Of a stretch of 64,000 nucleotides of DNA, positions 39,801 through 54,800 are shown in pieces. Position numbers and translations under genes: made by a program. This DNA comes from Staphylococcus caprae (lineage in GTDB: Bacteria; Bacillota; Bacilli; Staphylococcales; Staphylococcaceae). The notes under the pieces were generated by a model. That model made no database searches and was not told the origin of the DNA. It saw nothing but the letters and a program-made list of their open reading frames with translations. The stretch lies in assembly GCF_002902725.1 (NCBI RefSeq), contig NZ_PPRT01000028.1, forward strand, positions 1 to 64,000, given 5' to 3'. How positions within the stretch are numbered: the first letter of the stretch is position 1; each line of letters starts with the position of its first letter.

Positions 39801-42800
39801 AATACTTTGTTTTAAAGCGCCCATCGCACTATCTAAATTTTGTGCAGTTTGTAAGTTTTGTTGAACTTGTTCGAGTGTTGGTGAAGTGTTAACCGCATTT
39901 TTCTCAGCTTCTTTTTGAGCATTATTCAAGTTTTGTAAGTTCGTAATCTCTTGGTTAGCATGATTTTTCGCTTCTTCTAATCTATGATCCCCATCTAAAG
40001 CATCTTTTGTAGATTTCACTGATTGAGTTGCGTTAGATACATTGCCTTTATTTATAGTTGGTTGATTTGTTCCGTTTATAATATTTTGAGCGTTTTGAAT
40101 CGCATTATCATATGCTTGTTTTTTAGCTGGATCAGCATTGATGTAATTACCATTACCAGTTACTTTAGAATGATCTTTTATGCTTTCTTTTAATGCTCCC
40201 ATTAAACCGTCTAAAGCTTGTGCTTCGGCTAAATCATGTTGTACTTGAGTACGCGTTGACTCGCCATCAATCATAGTATCTTCCAAGCCTTTTTGAGCAT
40301 TATTCAAGTTTTGTAATTGAGCAATTGTTTGCTTAGCTTGAACTTTCTCTTGTTGAAGTTTAGTATCACCATGAAGATTTGATTTAGCTTGTGTCACAGT
40401 GTTAGTTAAATTATTAATCGTATCTGGACTTAATGTAGCTGTTGTTTCGTCAATAACTTGTTGAGCGTTATTAACAGCATTGTCATAAGCTTGTTTCTCT
40501 GGTTGGTCTTCGTTTATATATTTACTACTATTTTTTATTTCAGATTTATCTTTAATACTTTCTCTTAATCCGTGCATAGCAGTGTCTAAAGTTTTAGCAT
40601 CTTGAAGAATATTTTTTACATCAGTGCGTGTAGTTGCAGCTTTTACTTTAGCTATTTCTGCATTTTTTTGAGGTTCATTTAGGCTCGTTAAATCACGAAT
40701 TTCATTTTCTGCATTTTGTTGATCACGACTTAATTTACTAGACCCATGTAAAGCATCTCTAGAGTTGTTAACAGTTTGAGTTAAACTTTCGATTGTATTT
40801 TTATCCAACACAGGTTTGTTGTTATTATCGATAGTAGTTTGAGCACCAGTAACAGCGTTATCGTAATTATGTTGTTCAGTTTGATCTTCATTTACATAAT
40901 TACTACCTCGTTTAACTTCATCAACATTTTGAATACTATCTCTTAAAGCTTTCATAGCATTATTCAAAGCAGTAGCTTTAGCTAATTCTTCTTTAACTTT
41001 AGTACGTGTGTTTGCAGCATAGATTAATTGATTTAACTCACGTTTTTGGCCATTGTTGAGACTTGTTAAACCATTGACGTTTTGAGTCGCTGCTTGTTTG
41101 GCATTAGCCAATTGTTGTACACCGTCAAGTGCATTTTGAGCTTGTTGAACTCTAGTTAATGCTTGTTCAATTGTTGATCTATTAAGTTCTGCTTGAGGTG
41201 TAGCGTTGATTATATTTTCAGCATTTTGTAAAGCTTGGTCATATGCAGAAATTTTTGTTGGATCTGCATTGACATAAGCACTACTTCGTTTAATGTCATC
41301 TTTATTATGAATGCCATCTCTTAAAGCTTTCATAGCATCATTTAATTCTTTAGCTGCTGCTAATTTTTGAGCCACATCTGTACGAGTTGTCGCTTGGTTA
41401 ATTAATTGTTTCTCAGCTGTGATTTGAGCTGGGTTAAGGCTAGATAATCCATCTATTTGTCTATTAGCACTTTCTTGATCGCTGTGTAACTTATTAGCGC
41501 CATCTAAAGCATCTTTAGTTGAATTAATGCGATTAGTCGCTTGTTCAATTTCAGTTTTATTCATTACTGGGTCTTGAGATTTGTTGATGATTTCTTGACC
41601 TGATTGAATAGCGGTATCGTAATTTTGTTTAGGTTGTTGATCTTCATTGAAATAATTACTTTGTTGATGCACGTCATTTTGTTGTCCAACTGCATCTCTT
41701 AATGCTTGCATTGCACTATTCAATTCTTTAACAGTCGTTAATTGTTGGTTAACGTTTGGAATTGTAGTTTGTGCTTGAACATTTTGAATCGCTTTTTGAC
41801 GTTGTGCATCGTTTAAAGCTGTTAATTTGTTGATTTCAGTAACAGCGTTATTCTTAGCATTTTCAAGTAGATGTGAACCTTGTAATGCATTTTGAGCTTG
41901 AGTTAAACTTTGTAATTTTTGTTCAACTTCTGATTTATCTAATGTAGGACTACCGTTTTGGTTAATGATTGCTTCGGCATCTTTTAATGCTTGATTGTAT
42001 GCATTTTGATGTTGAGATGAATCGTTAATGTAATCACTACTTTGTTTGACAGATGTTTTTTCAGCAACTTTGTTTCGAAGTTCTTTCATAGCATCATTTA
42101 ATGCTTTAGCTTTATCGAGCTGTGTAGCTACATCTGATCTTGTATTAGAACCATTCACTAATGCTTCTTCGCCAGATTTTTGTGCATCATTTAAAGATCC
42201 TAATTGAGCAATTTCCTGATTAGCTTGGTTTTTATCTCGTTGTAACTTACTAGCACCATGTAAATTATTTTTAGCAGCATTAATTTGATTAATGGCTTGT
42301 TCAATTGTTGATTTGTCCATTGTAGGATTTTGTTGACCACTGATAATTGCCTCGCCGTTTGCGATAGCGCTATTGTAGTCATTTTGTTGTTGAGCATCCT
42401 CATTGATATAGTCACTTGTTGTATGAACTTGGTCTTTAGCATTTACTAATTCTCGTAATCTTTGCATCGTTTGGTCTAACAATTGAGCACCGTTGAGAAT
42501 ATTTGTGACTTGATCTCGAGTTGTTGCGTTGCCAATAGAGCTATTTTCACTTGTTTTTTGTTCGTTTGTTAAACCATTAAGATTGTTAACTTTTGCCTGA
42601 GCATCTTGTTTAGCTTTAGAAAGTTTAGTTTCACCGTTTAAATTATTGATAGCTGTATTAATAGTATTAATCGCAGTCTGAATCGCAGATTTATCTATTT
42701 CTGGATTTTGCGTTCTATTTTTAAGTGCTTCAGCGTTAGTAATCGCATTAGTATAAGCATTTTGTTGAGCTTGGTCTTCATTAATGTATTTACTGCTACC

Positions 42801-45800
42801 TTTAATTGCATTTTGACCATTAATTAAGTTATTTAATTGCTCCATCACTTTATTAAGTTCTTTAGCTTTGTCTAATTGTGTTGTTACTGCTGTTCTCGTT
42901 TGTGCTTCGTTAACTAATGATTTTTCTTTATTTTTTTGAGCTTGTGTAAGTTGACTTAAACCATCAATCTCACGATTAGCGTCCTCTTTAGCTTTGCGAA
43001 GTTGTCCTTCACCGTCTAAAGCATTTTTAGTTGTTAGTACTGCTTGCGCTTTTTGTTTTATTGTACTCGCATCTAAAGTTGGGTTTTGTTCATTAATAAT
43101 CGTATTTGCAGCGTTCACAGCATTTGTATAAGCGTTTTGTTTCTCAGGTTCTGCATTAATGTAATTACTTTGAGTTTTTACATTTTCGTTGTCAGCAATA
43201 TTTTGTCTTAATGTCTGCATAGCATCATTAATGGCAGTCGCTTTTGCCTGTTCTGCACTTACTTGAGTTCGTGTATTAGAAGCATTAATAGCATTTTTCA
43301 AAGCATCTCTTTGAGGTTTGTTGAGATTTGCTAAAGTATTAACTGCATTTGTTGCGTTTGTTTTAGCAGTTTGTAATTTTTGTTCACCATGTAGTGCAGA
43401 TTCTTTAGTATTAATATTATTAATTGCTTCATCAACATTATTCTTATCAAGTACTGGATCGGTCGTTTTATCAATGATTGTTTGTCCCATTGATATTGAG
43501 TTATTATACGCAGATTGCTCTGGTTGGTCTTCATTAATATAATTACTTGTTCTTTGAATTTCTGATTGTTTGTTCACTAATGCTTTTAATGTGCCCATTG
43601 AACCATCTAAAGCTTTAGCTTTATCAAGTTGAGACTGTACTTCTGTTAGTGTTTGTTTATTATTAATTAATGCTTTTTCAGCTGTTTTCTGAGCAGGAGT
43701 TAAGTTAGATAAATTATCTATTTCGCGATTTGCATTTTGTTTATTTTCTTCTAATCTGTGATTACCATCTAAAGCATCTTTTGTAGTTTTTACTGATTGA
43801 GTTGCGTTAGAGACATCGTCTTTATTTATAGTTGGTTGGTTTGTTCCATTTATAATTTTTTGAGCTTTTTTAACCGCATTATCATATGCTTGTTTTTTAG
43901 CTGGATCAGCATTGATGTAGTTACCATCACCAGTAATTGTTGAATAATCTTTTATGCTTTCTTTTAATGTTCCCATTAAACCATTCAAAGCTTGAGCTTC
44001 GGCTAAATCATGTTTGACCTCAACACGTGTTTGTTGGTTATCGATTAATGCGTCTTCCATATGTTTTTGTGCATCATTTAAGTTTTGTAACTGCGCAATT
44101 GTTCGTTTAGCTTGGTCTTTCTCTTGTTGAAGTTTAGTATCACCATTAAGATCAGATTTAGCTTGAGTTACTGCACGAGTTAAATTATTAATTGTATCAG
44201 GACTTAATGTAGCTGTTGTTTCATCAATAATTTTTTGAGCGTTATTAACAGCATTGTCATAAGCTTGTTTCTCTTCTTGGTCTTCATTTATATACTTACT
44301 ACTATTTTTAATATCAGATTTATCTTTAATACTTTCTCTTAAACCGTGCATAGCTGTGTCTAAAGTTTTAGCATCTTGAAGAATATTTCTTACGCTATCA
44401 CGAGTTGATGCTGCTTTAACTTTGGCTATTTCAGCGTCTTTTTGAGGTTTATTAAGATTAGATAAACCACGAATTTCAGTTTCTGCTGCTTGTTGATCAT
44501 GGCTTAATTTATTAGCACCATGTAAGGCATCTTTAGTGTTGTGAACAGTTTGAGTTAAACCTTTATCTAACACAGGATTGCTATTGTTATTTATAGCGCC
44601 TTGAGCACTAGTAACAGCGTTATCATAATTACGTTGTTCAGTTTGATCTTCATTTACATAATTACTACCTTGTTTAACTTCATTGACGTTTTGAATACTA
44701 TCTCTTAGAGCTTTCATAGCACTATTTAAATCAGTAGCTTTGGTTAATTCTTCTTGAACTTTAGTGCGTGTGTCCGCAGCATTGATTAATTTATTTAACT
44801 CACGTTTTTGGCCATCGTTGAGACTTGTTAAACCATTCACATCTTGAGTCGCCGAGTGTTTGGCATTAGCCAATTGTTGTACACCGTCAAGTGCATTTTG
44901 AGCTTGAGTTAAACTTTGTAATTTTTGTTCAACTTCTGATTTATCTAATGTAGGATTACTATTTTGATAAATGATTGCTTCGGCATTCTGTAATGCTTGA
45001 TTGTATGCGTTTTGATGTTCAGATGAACCGTTAATGTAATCACTATTTTGTTTAACATTAGTTTTTTCCGCAACTTTTTCTTTAAGCTTTTTCATAGCTT
45101 CGTTTAACGCTTTAGCATTATTGAGGTGAGCTGTAACGTCATTTCTAGTTTGAGCACCATTTACTAACGCTTCTTCGCCAGTTCTTTGTGGATTATTTAA
45201 AGATCCTAATTGAGCAATTGCTTGATTAGCAGCATTTTTATCATTTTGAAGTTTAGTGACACCATGTAAATTATTTTTAGCAGCATTAATTTGATTAATG
45301 GCTTGTTCAATTGTTGATTTGTCCATTGTAGGATTTTGTGGACCACTAATGATTGCTTCACCATTTGCAATAGCACTGTTATAAGCATTTTGTTGTTGAC
45401 TATCTTCATTAATAAAGTCACTTGTTGAATGAACTTGATTTTTGGCATTCACAAGTCCTCGTAATGTTTGCATTGTTTGGTCTAACGCTTGAGCATTATT
45501 TAAAATAGTTGCGACTTGATCTCGAGTTGTTGCACTACCAATGGAATTATTTTCATTTGTTTTTTGAGCGTTTGTTAAACCGCTTAGTCCATTAACTGTT
45601 GCTTTGGCATCTTGTTTAGCTTTAGCAAGTTTAGCTTCCCCATCTAAATTATTAATAGCTGTATTAATATTATTAATCGCACCTTGAATTACAGATTTAT
45701 CTAATTCTGGAGTTTGCGTTCTGTTTTTTAGTGATTCAGCGTGTGAAATCGCATTTGTATAAGCATTTCGTTGAGCGGAATCTTCATTAATGTATTTACT

Positions 45801-48800
45801 ACTACCTTTAATTTCATTTTGATTATTAATTAAGCTATTTAATTGCCCCATAACCTTATTTAGTTCTTTAGCTTCACTTAACTGCGTTGCAACTGCTGGT
45901 CTCGTTTGTGCTTCGTTAACTAATGATTTTTCTTTATTTTTTTGAGCTTGTGTAAGTTGATTTAAGCCATCAATTTCACGAGTAGCGTTCTCTTTCGCTT
46001 TGCGAAGTTGTGCTTCTCCGTCTAAAGCGTTTTTCGTTGTTAATACTTCTTGCGCTTTTTGATTTATTGTACTTGCATCTAAAGTTGGATTTTGCTCATT
46101 AATAATCGCGTTTGCGGCGTTCACAGCATTTGTATAAGCGTTTTGTTTCTCAGGTTCTGCGTTAATGTAACTACTTTGAGTTATTTCATTTTCGTTGTCA
46201 GCAATGTTTTGTCTTAATTTATGCATGGCTTCATTAATGCCATTCGCTTTTGTTTGTTCTGAAGTTACTTGTGTTCGTGTATTAGAAGCATTAATTTCAT
46301 TTTTTAAAGCATCTTTTTGCGGTTTATTGAGATCTGACAATGTGTTAATTGCATTTGTTGCATTTGTTTTAGCTGTTTGTAATTTTTGTTCACCGTGAAG
46401 TGCAGATTTTTTATTATTAATATCTCTAATTGCTTCATCAACATTATTCTTATCGAGTACTGGATCATTCGTTTTATTAATGATTGTTTGCCCCGTTGAA
46501 ATTGCATTGTTATACGCATTTTTTTCTGATTCATCCTCATTAATGTAGTTACTTGATCCTTGAACTTCTGATTGTTTATTCACTAGTTCTTTTAATGTAC
46601 CCATTGAACCATTTAAAGCTTTAGCATCATTAAGTTGGTTCTGAACTTCTGTTCTTGTTTGTTTGCTATTAATTAATGTTTTTTCGGCTGATTTTTGAGC
46701 AGTAGTTAAGTTAGATAAGTTATCTATTTCCCTATTTGCATTACGTTGAGCTTCTTCTAATTTTTGTTGACCGTGTAAATTATTTTGAGCAGTAGTCACT
46801 GCTTGCGCTTTTTGCTTAATAGCATCCGAACTCATTTCAGGATTAGATTGAGCATTGATTATGTTTTGAGCATTTGTTACTGCTTGATTATATGATTCTT
46901 TAGGACCATTGTCTTCATTAATATAATTGCTACCTGTTTTTACTTGGTTAACGTTTTGAACACTATCGCGTAATTCTTTCATCGCATTGTTTAATTTAGT
47001 GTAATTTCCTAATTGACTAGCAATGTCTGTTCTTGTTGTAGCGTTGCCAACATTTTGTTTAGCTTTCGCACGTTGTGCATCATTGAGATAAGTTAATCCG
47101 TCGATTGTAGTGTTAGCTTCTCGTTTTGCTTCTGCTAATTTTTCATTCCCATTCAATTCTTGTTTAGATGCATTAACTTTTTGTGTAAGTTTATTAATTT
47201 CAGCTGGATCAAGTTGTGCTGAATCGTTATTTGATTGATTAATAACTTGTTTAGCGCTATTTACTGAACTATTGTAGGCATCTTGTTTGTCTTTATCAGC
47301 ATTAATATAATTGCCATTTCGAAGCTCTTGTTCATTATCAGCAATGCTATGTTTTAATCCGGTCATTGCAGTGTTTACAGTGTTAGCTTTATCTTTAGCT
47401 TGGTTTACAGCTGCAATATTATTAGAATTATTAATCTCAGTAGTAAGCGCATGACGTTGTGCCTCGTTTAAATCATGTAAGTCGTTTAGATGACGTACTG
47501 CTTCTTGTTTCGCGGCTGTTAATCTTTGGTTACCATCTAAAGCATCTTTAGTTTGTTTAACGTCGTTCGCTTTTTGATTAATAGTATCACTACTCATAGT
47601 TGGACTTTGAGTTTGGTTGATAATTCCTTTAGCTGCATTTACAGCATTATCATACGCTTGACGTTTGTTATCTGAAGCATCTATATAGTTTTCTTTTAAT
47701 TTTTCTTGTTCGTAATCGGCAATACTTTCTTTTAACTTTTTCATAGCTTGATTAAGCGTATCAGCGTTACTTTGGATACTTACTAACTCGCGGTGATTCG
47801 TTGCACTATTAATTTGATTTTTATAGTTCTCTTTTTGAGGCGTATTAAGACTATCCTCACTATTAATATGATTAATAAATGGTTGTCTATCCAAAACTAA
47901 CTGAGTTCTTGCCTCATCTAAAGCCGCTTTAACGTTATTTGCTTCATTAGTAGTAGATCTAATAACTGCTACTGTAGGGTTATTATTTAAAATACCTTTC
48001 ACTTTATTTAGTTCTTCTCGAGCAGCATTTAGTTTCTCGTTATAGTTGTGTAATGATTCTTGCGTCATGCCTTCTGTGTCTGTAGGATGATTAATACTAT
48101 TTTCAAGCGCTTGTTTAGCAGCTTCAAGATCACTTTTATCTGGAAGTAGTGAAGCACGTGCGTCTTTTAAGTTTTTAATTACGTCGTTAGCTTCAGCTAC
48201 AGCTTGTTTAACTTTATCTACAGTAATCGAATCTTTATTTTTAAGTAACTTATTGATTTTAGTTTTTTCGATTATAGCAGCTGCTAATGCGTCATTAAAA
48301 TCATTTACAGAATCCGCTGTCATTCCATCTGTATTAGAACCTTGATCGATAACACTTTGGATATTTCTTTGAGCATTTTCTAAAGGTTGAGTATCTACTT
48401 GTAAATTGTTTTTAGCTTGTATTAATTCATTCTTCATTCGTTCTGCTGAAGCTACATTAGTTCTAATTGCATTGACATCAGGATGATTATCAAGCACATG
48501 ATTAATTCTAGTAATTTCATTTCTAGCTTCTTGGAGCTTTTGTCTATATGCTTGAGCAGACTGTGATGTCATACCTTCAGTGCTTGACGCATGGATAATA
48601 TTATACTGAATATTATTTCTTGCGATTTCTAACGGAGCTTTATTGACAGTTAATCCATTTATGGCGTTCTCTAAATTTTTAAATTTTTGATTTACTTTTT
48701 CAGTTTCTGAAGAAATTTCTTGATCAGTAGCATCGCCGTTATTGATTAACGTTTGAGCTGTATTAGATTCGCTTTGCGCTTCTTGTTTAGCATGATTATA

Positions 48801-51800
48801 TGCATTGACTGATTGTTGCGTCATTCCATCAGTTTGAACTGCTTGATTTATTTTATTTTCAAGTTGAGTTCTTGCTGCTTTAAGTGCCTCATTATTAGCT
48901 AAAGGTTGAAGTTGATTGATAGCTTGACTTAATTCACGTTCAACTCGGTTAACTTCTTGTAATGCATTGTCCACTTCATTCACTGTGCGAATAGGTTTTT
49001 GAATCACAGCATTTGCATTATTTTTAGCATTATCCAGTTGTGATTGTATTGATTGAATAGCATTATTATAAGCTCTTATGCTACTCGGTTTCTTATTGTT
49101 AGTGTCGCCTCTTCTGTCTAAACGATTGACTGCTGTTTGTAAAGCTGTCGTGTCAGCAGTTAGTTGATGTTTTGCATCATTTAAAGCCGTTAAAGCTTGT
49201 TCGACTTTAGATTTTTCAGTTGAGATTTGTTGAGCAGTAGCATCGCCGTTATTGATTACAGTTTCTGCATGAGATACTGCATTTTGAGCTTCTTGACGTT
49301 TAGAATTGTAATTACTTATAGAATCTTGAGTCATGCCAGTAGTTGAAGGTTGATTGTTAATAGCTTGTTGCAATTGTTCTTTTGCTCTTACTAGCTCGCT
49401 ATTATTTTCTTTGTTTTGAAGCATGTGAACGGCTTCATTTACTCTAGATTGAATATTATTCACTTTTTCAAGAGTTTGAGTAACTTCGTTTACGCTTGGA
49501 TTGTTATTTCTGAGCACTTGCTCAGCTTCATTTTTAGCATCATTATATTGAGTTTCAATCGCTTTACGCGCTGCTTCATATTTTTTAATACTTGAAGGTG
49601 TTTTGCCGTTAGTGCTCACTTGTTCTGTTAACTTATTGTAAGCATTTTGTAATTGTGACTTATCAGCACGCAAATCTCTTTTAGCATTATTTAAAGCTTG
49701 CAATGCTTGTTCAACTTTATTTTTTTCATCAGAAATTTGTTTAGCAGTTGCATCTCCGTCTGCAATGATTTGATCAGCTTTTTGAATTTCGGCTTGAGCT
49801 TCTCGTTTCTTAGTATTGTAATTATTTGCAGTGGTAGATGTCATGCCACGAGTAGGGTCAGATTCATTCACAGCATTTTGTAATTGATTTTTAGCATGAA
49901 CCAAAGCAGAGTTATTTTCTTTTGGTTGTAATAAAGCTATAGCTTGATTAACTTTTGGTTGTACTGCATTAACTTTATTTAACGCATTTCTCACTTGTTC
50001 TACAGAAGGATTAGTATTTTGTAGAACGCTATTAGCCTCGTTTTTAGCAGTATCTAATTCGTTTCTAAATCCTGCTAATGATTGATTATAACGAGTTACA
50101 GATGCTGGTTTCTTATCTGTTAAGATTACATTTTGCGTTAATCGATGATATGCCGTTTCTAATTGAGATTTATCCGCTCTTAAACCATTTTTAGCTTCAA
50201 CATATTCTCTTTGAGCTTGCTCTACTTTATTTTTAGCCTCAGTAATTTGTTGAGAAGTTGCATCTCCATTGTTGATTACAGAATTAGCATTTTGAATTGC
50301 TTGTTCAGCAGATTGTCGTTTTGAATTATAGTTTTGAGCACTTTGTTGAGTCATACCTTCTGTTGAGGCAGCTGGTTGAAGTGTCTGTTGCAATTGATCT
50401 TTTGCTCTTATTAATTGACTATTATCAGCTCTAGTTTGTAATAAGTTTTTAGCTTCATTAATTTTAGCTTGAGCTGCTTTAACTCGATTTAATGCTTCAG
50501 CTACTTGTTGCGGTGTAGCAAATTCAGTGTTAATCACAGTATCCGCTTCAGCTTTCGCTTGATTTATTTGTGCTTTCGCTCTTTCCATTGCCTGTTCAAA
50601 GTTACTTATACTTGCAGGCGTTTTATTATCTTTACTTATAGTATCGTCCAAATGGTTGCGAGCATTAATTAATTCAGTTTTATTTACTTTTGTTTTAATA
50701 GTTTCAGTGATTTCCTGAGTGCTTCCATCATTATAGGTAATCACTACTGGAATATGTGTTGTACTACCACCAGCTAGATTTGAAGGTAATGCTGTACCTG
50801 ATTTAATACTTGCTATACGTTTATTTTCGACTTGAACAGCGTTATTAACATCTGCATTAGTTACACTTTGTCCTTGTTCTTTTATAATTTCTCTGATAGT
50901 CACAGAATGGGACGCTGGCGCAGAAACTATATTTGGATTTGTACTTTCCGTATTACCATTACCTGCTTTAGAAGTAATAGTAACTTGTGAGTCAGGTTTA
51001 ATAGTATTAGCATCAAAGATAACTTTACCGTTACTTTGGTTAAATGTTACATAGCTTGGTTTGTTATTAATAGACCAGCTACCATTATTATTTTTAGTGA
51101 TAGTAAACGTTTTGTTTGCTTCATTATTACCTATTTTTTCTGTGTAGCTAACTTCTATCCTTTTTGTTGGGTTAAAAGTATTTGTAGCATTATCAGGTGT
51201 GACTTCAAAAGTTCCGTTCTGCCAAATCTTAGCAGTAGCTTTCTCTGGTTGTGGTGCTTTAACAATAAACGGTCCACTATCTGCAGGACTACTGATTATC
51301 TCCCCTGAACCTTCAGTCGCAATAGCTTGGATTGTATCGCCTTCAGAGATAGCAGTTCGATTTATTAAAATGGCGCTTCCGTCATCTTTTGCCGATAGGC
51401 CTCTAATATCTGGTTCACCTGTTAAAAGTTCCCATCGTCCGTCTTGATTTTTAATGAAAGTAGTTAATTTTCTGCCATTTCTATTAATTACGATTTTATC
51501 AGCATTTGATTGAGCATAATAGCCACTACCCTTAATCGGGATTTGTCTGACCGCTCCTGGCGTGATTGTAATTTCACCTGCATTAGATTCAGTAATAATA
51601 GGTGGATTAGGAGTGCCATTTTTTACAATGAATTTACCTGGTTGCGATGTTTGGAAATCACGATTACCTGAATCAAGCACATCATATCTTCCTGTTTTAA
51701 CGAATGGAGTGCTTGTATATGCTAGTGATTGCCATTGGTTTGAGCTAGTACCAGTTTCTGGATTCCAATAAAATTTAAATCCATCCATTGGCAAACCTTC

Positions 51801-54800
51801 GCCATTTTCTAAATGTTTGTACATTGCAGCACTTGTACCTTTAGGGAAAGTATCACCAACTTCTATTATGTTAACTGGTTGAGCGAAATCAAAGTTATAA
51901 ACCCATACTTTGACTGGAACTTCTACTGGAGTTGTAATTCCAGGATAATTAATAAGCGCAGTTAAATTTTGAACCCCAGCTACGTTTTTATCTGGTTGTC
52001 GATTATCTTTCCAGGTAGCCGTTCCGTTATATCGTTTGCCATCTTCGAATTCAATGTAATTATAGACATCTGTACCACGTTCTAAATTTTGACCTATTTT
52101 ATCTCTTACTGGAGCTTTAGCAGTCACAGATGGATAAATCATGACTGGTATATCTACAGTTCTTGTTCCTTGGTTATTAGGCAATGTGACATTGACTGTT
52201 TTATTCGATTGTCCAATATTACCTTTCCATGTATCAGGACTTTGAGCCCATGCAAAACGAGAGTTAGCAGGTGCATTACTAATAAAATTATTAAAATTAT
52301 TAAAGTTAAAATCTATACCTTTAACTAATTTTATACCACCGTTTTTGGCTTCCATTGCAACAGTTACATTAACCTGATCGCTATTCTCTGAAGTTACAGT
52401 AACGTTTTCAGTTGTATCTGAAACATCATTATTTGTTCTTTTTGCATAAGTTAGATTATTAGTTGTAATAGAAGACTTAGCGTAAATATTACCTGTTGGT
52501 AGAGTTCCTTGAACTGTTATAGTTGCCGTACCATTTGCTATTACAGACGTAGTATTAGGTATAACGCTACCGTTTGCTTGATAAAGTTTTACATCTACAT
52601 TATCTTGCACGTTTCTTACGATGACCTGTTGATTAGATAATCCACCTTTAGCAATGACACTATTAGCATCTATTTGTGGCTTACTAGGTTGGACTTTAAA
52701 AAGAATCTTCACATCTTCTCTTTCACCATTTGGATAAATAGCTGTTGCAGTTCTTACAAAAGCTCCTGGTGTATTTGAAGTTGGAGCACTTGAGCCTTGA
52801 GCCCAATCGAAATACATACCGTTTGGCCATGAGTTATTAATAGATTTTATATATGAACCTGCGTTACCTGGATTGTCATTAGAATTAACAAATTGACCAT
52901 TGATAGTGGTTTCGAAAATTTTCTTTGGCTCAGATTTAACTATTTTATAACTCGTCTGTTTCACTATTGGCGTAGTTTCACCATCAAACCAAATCTCAGC
53001 ATGTAATGGAATATCAACACCGATTTGATTGCTATTAATGTTTGGAGCATTGTTTCCAACCCAGTTTACTCTTGCGTTAAATGTGTTTCCATTTTGTAAT
53101 CTAAAGAAATCTCTAGGTTCTGCTCCTTTACCTTGTGGGAAATTTTGACCCTTAACCGTGTATCTTGATTCTGATACGACTTCTGGTAAAACGTGCTTAA
53201 CAGGTACAGATATTTGACTTGTTGTACCGTCTTTGTATGTCACTGTTACAGTAACTGTAGCATCATTTCTCGGTCTAATTACATTACTAACTTCTTTTGA
53301 TTGAACTTCATTAGCTGGTTCGGTGATATAGCTTCTTCTTGGCGCGATATTGTTCACTGATACAGAATCTATTACGGATTGTCTCTCTGCTGGTGATAGT
53401 GTTGCGCCGTTTTGAATATTATTTAATCTAACTGGATGTTGGTTTGTTGAACTTGTACTTAAACGATATTTGTCTTTTAAAGGCTTTAACAGAACATTAA
53501 ATTGTTCAGTAGTTTGGTTATTACTTTTATCTATAGCAGTAACTTTTACTAATTTATTTGTAACTGAAGTTACATTAGGCGCTGTGCCACTCACTTGAGT
53601 ATTGTTGTTAGATATAGTCACTCTTATTCCGCTGTCGTTTGGAATAGATACCGACTGAACGCCGTAATTGTCAGAGACGCTCATTGTATTTTTAAATGTT
53701 TCGCCTGAATATACTTCATTATGAGAATAATCCCCAAACGTGATTGTAGGTTTAACATTATCGCTAGGTACAAAATATACATCGTAGACATTAGTAGTGG
53801 TATCCATTGTACTGCCAGTGCGTTCGATATATTGTTTAGCGCCATATGGTGTTAAAAATAGATGCGTTTTATATACAACACCCATAATACCTTCTGATAC
53901 ATAATTCGATTTTATTACTTTTTCTAATTGAAAAGCAGCTGCCCCGTTTGCTGCAGGAACTTCTCCATTTACAACTTGAGAATTACTTTGGTTATAAACA
54001 ATATTAGAATGGTTGACAACGGCATTGCCGAATCCTGTTCCTGTTTGGACTAAATCTAAAACTTGAATAAATTGTCCATCTTTAGTGAAGCTACGTTGTC
54101 TATCATCACTATTAATTTGTGATGAATAACCGTTCGGTTTGTAACTTGGTGTGCCACCTTCTTCTGCTAAAATCTTTTCGTTACCAGTAATGTTATTTCT
54201 CAACCCTGGAACTGTAGTCGTTGCAGTAAATAAATTTAATACTTGGTTTGTATTGATTGCAATTCCTTTTGTTGCATCGTAACGATAAATTATTGATTTA
54301 TGATCAGGTGACCAAGAAAAGCCGCCATCAGTGTTTCGGTTTGGTAGTTTATCACTAGACCAAGATATTGAATAATCTTCTCTGATATTAGGCCATCTTA
54401 AGAAATTCATGTCGTTAGCTGAAGAAGTAAATGTCTTAGTATATTGGTCTTTATGAACAGATACAGTTACAGTGCTCACACCAGTCCCGTTTGTAGGATT
54501 CGAAACATCAATATCTGATGTTTGTAAATGTAATTTAGGATTGGCATCTACAAAGGCTTGTTTAACTGCTTGTACTTCCTCATCGCTAAGTTTAATAGGA
54601 TTGACACGGAATACTCTATGATTTCCGGTTGGTGCTACGATGTCAATTGCTTTTATACGGATATATAAATTTTCTATACTTTTGTTATAAGCATTGAATG
54701 CCATAACTCTATATTGATGAGGTTCATCACCGAATTGCGATACTTGTTCTGGTGTCGGTAATGGATCAGCAGGTGTCATTACAGTAAATGGCACATTAGG

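Larger units (their letters stand above)
30160..47885 (-). repeat. 47 tandem GA-FIVAR repeats of about 378 bp in ebh
   Basis: Counting the anchor (N/K/D)Y(I/V)N(E/A)D gives 47 copies, spaced about 378 bp (126 aa) apart over 17.7 kb. Each unit has a GA-like helical part (NLNxAQK, then AL/LN...AM) and a FIVAR part (YxNAI...II...NPxxD...ALxG). Repeats 41-47 form a divergent subgroup (ADxDLK/ADSQLK type) at the C-terminal end. Confidence 0.93.

Noticed and set aside
30160-47885. Regular 378-bp periodicity as a CRISPR or satellite array
   Set aside because: The units are coding, in one frame, diverged and far too long for CRISPR repeats; they are protein repeats.
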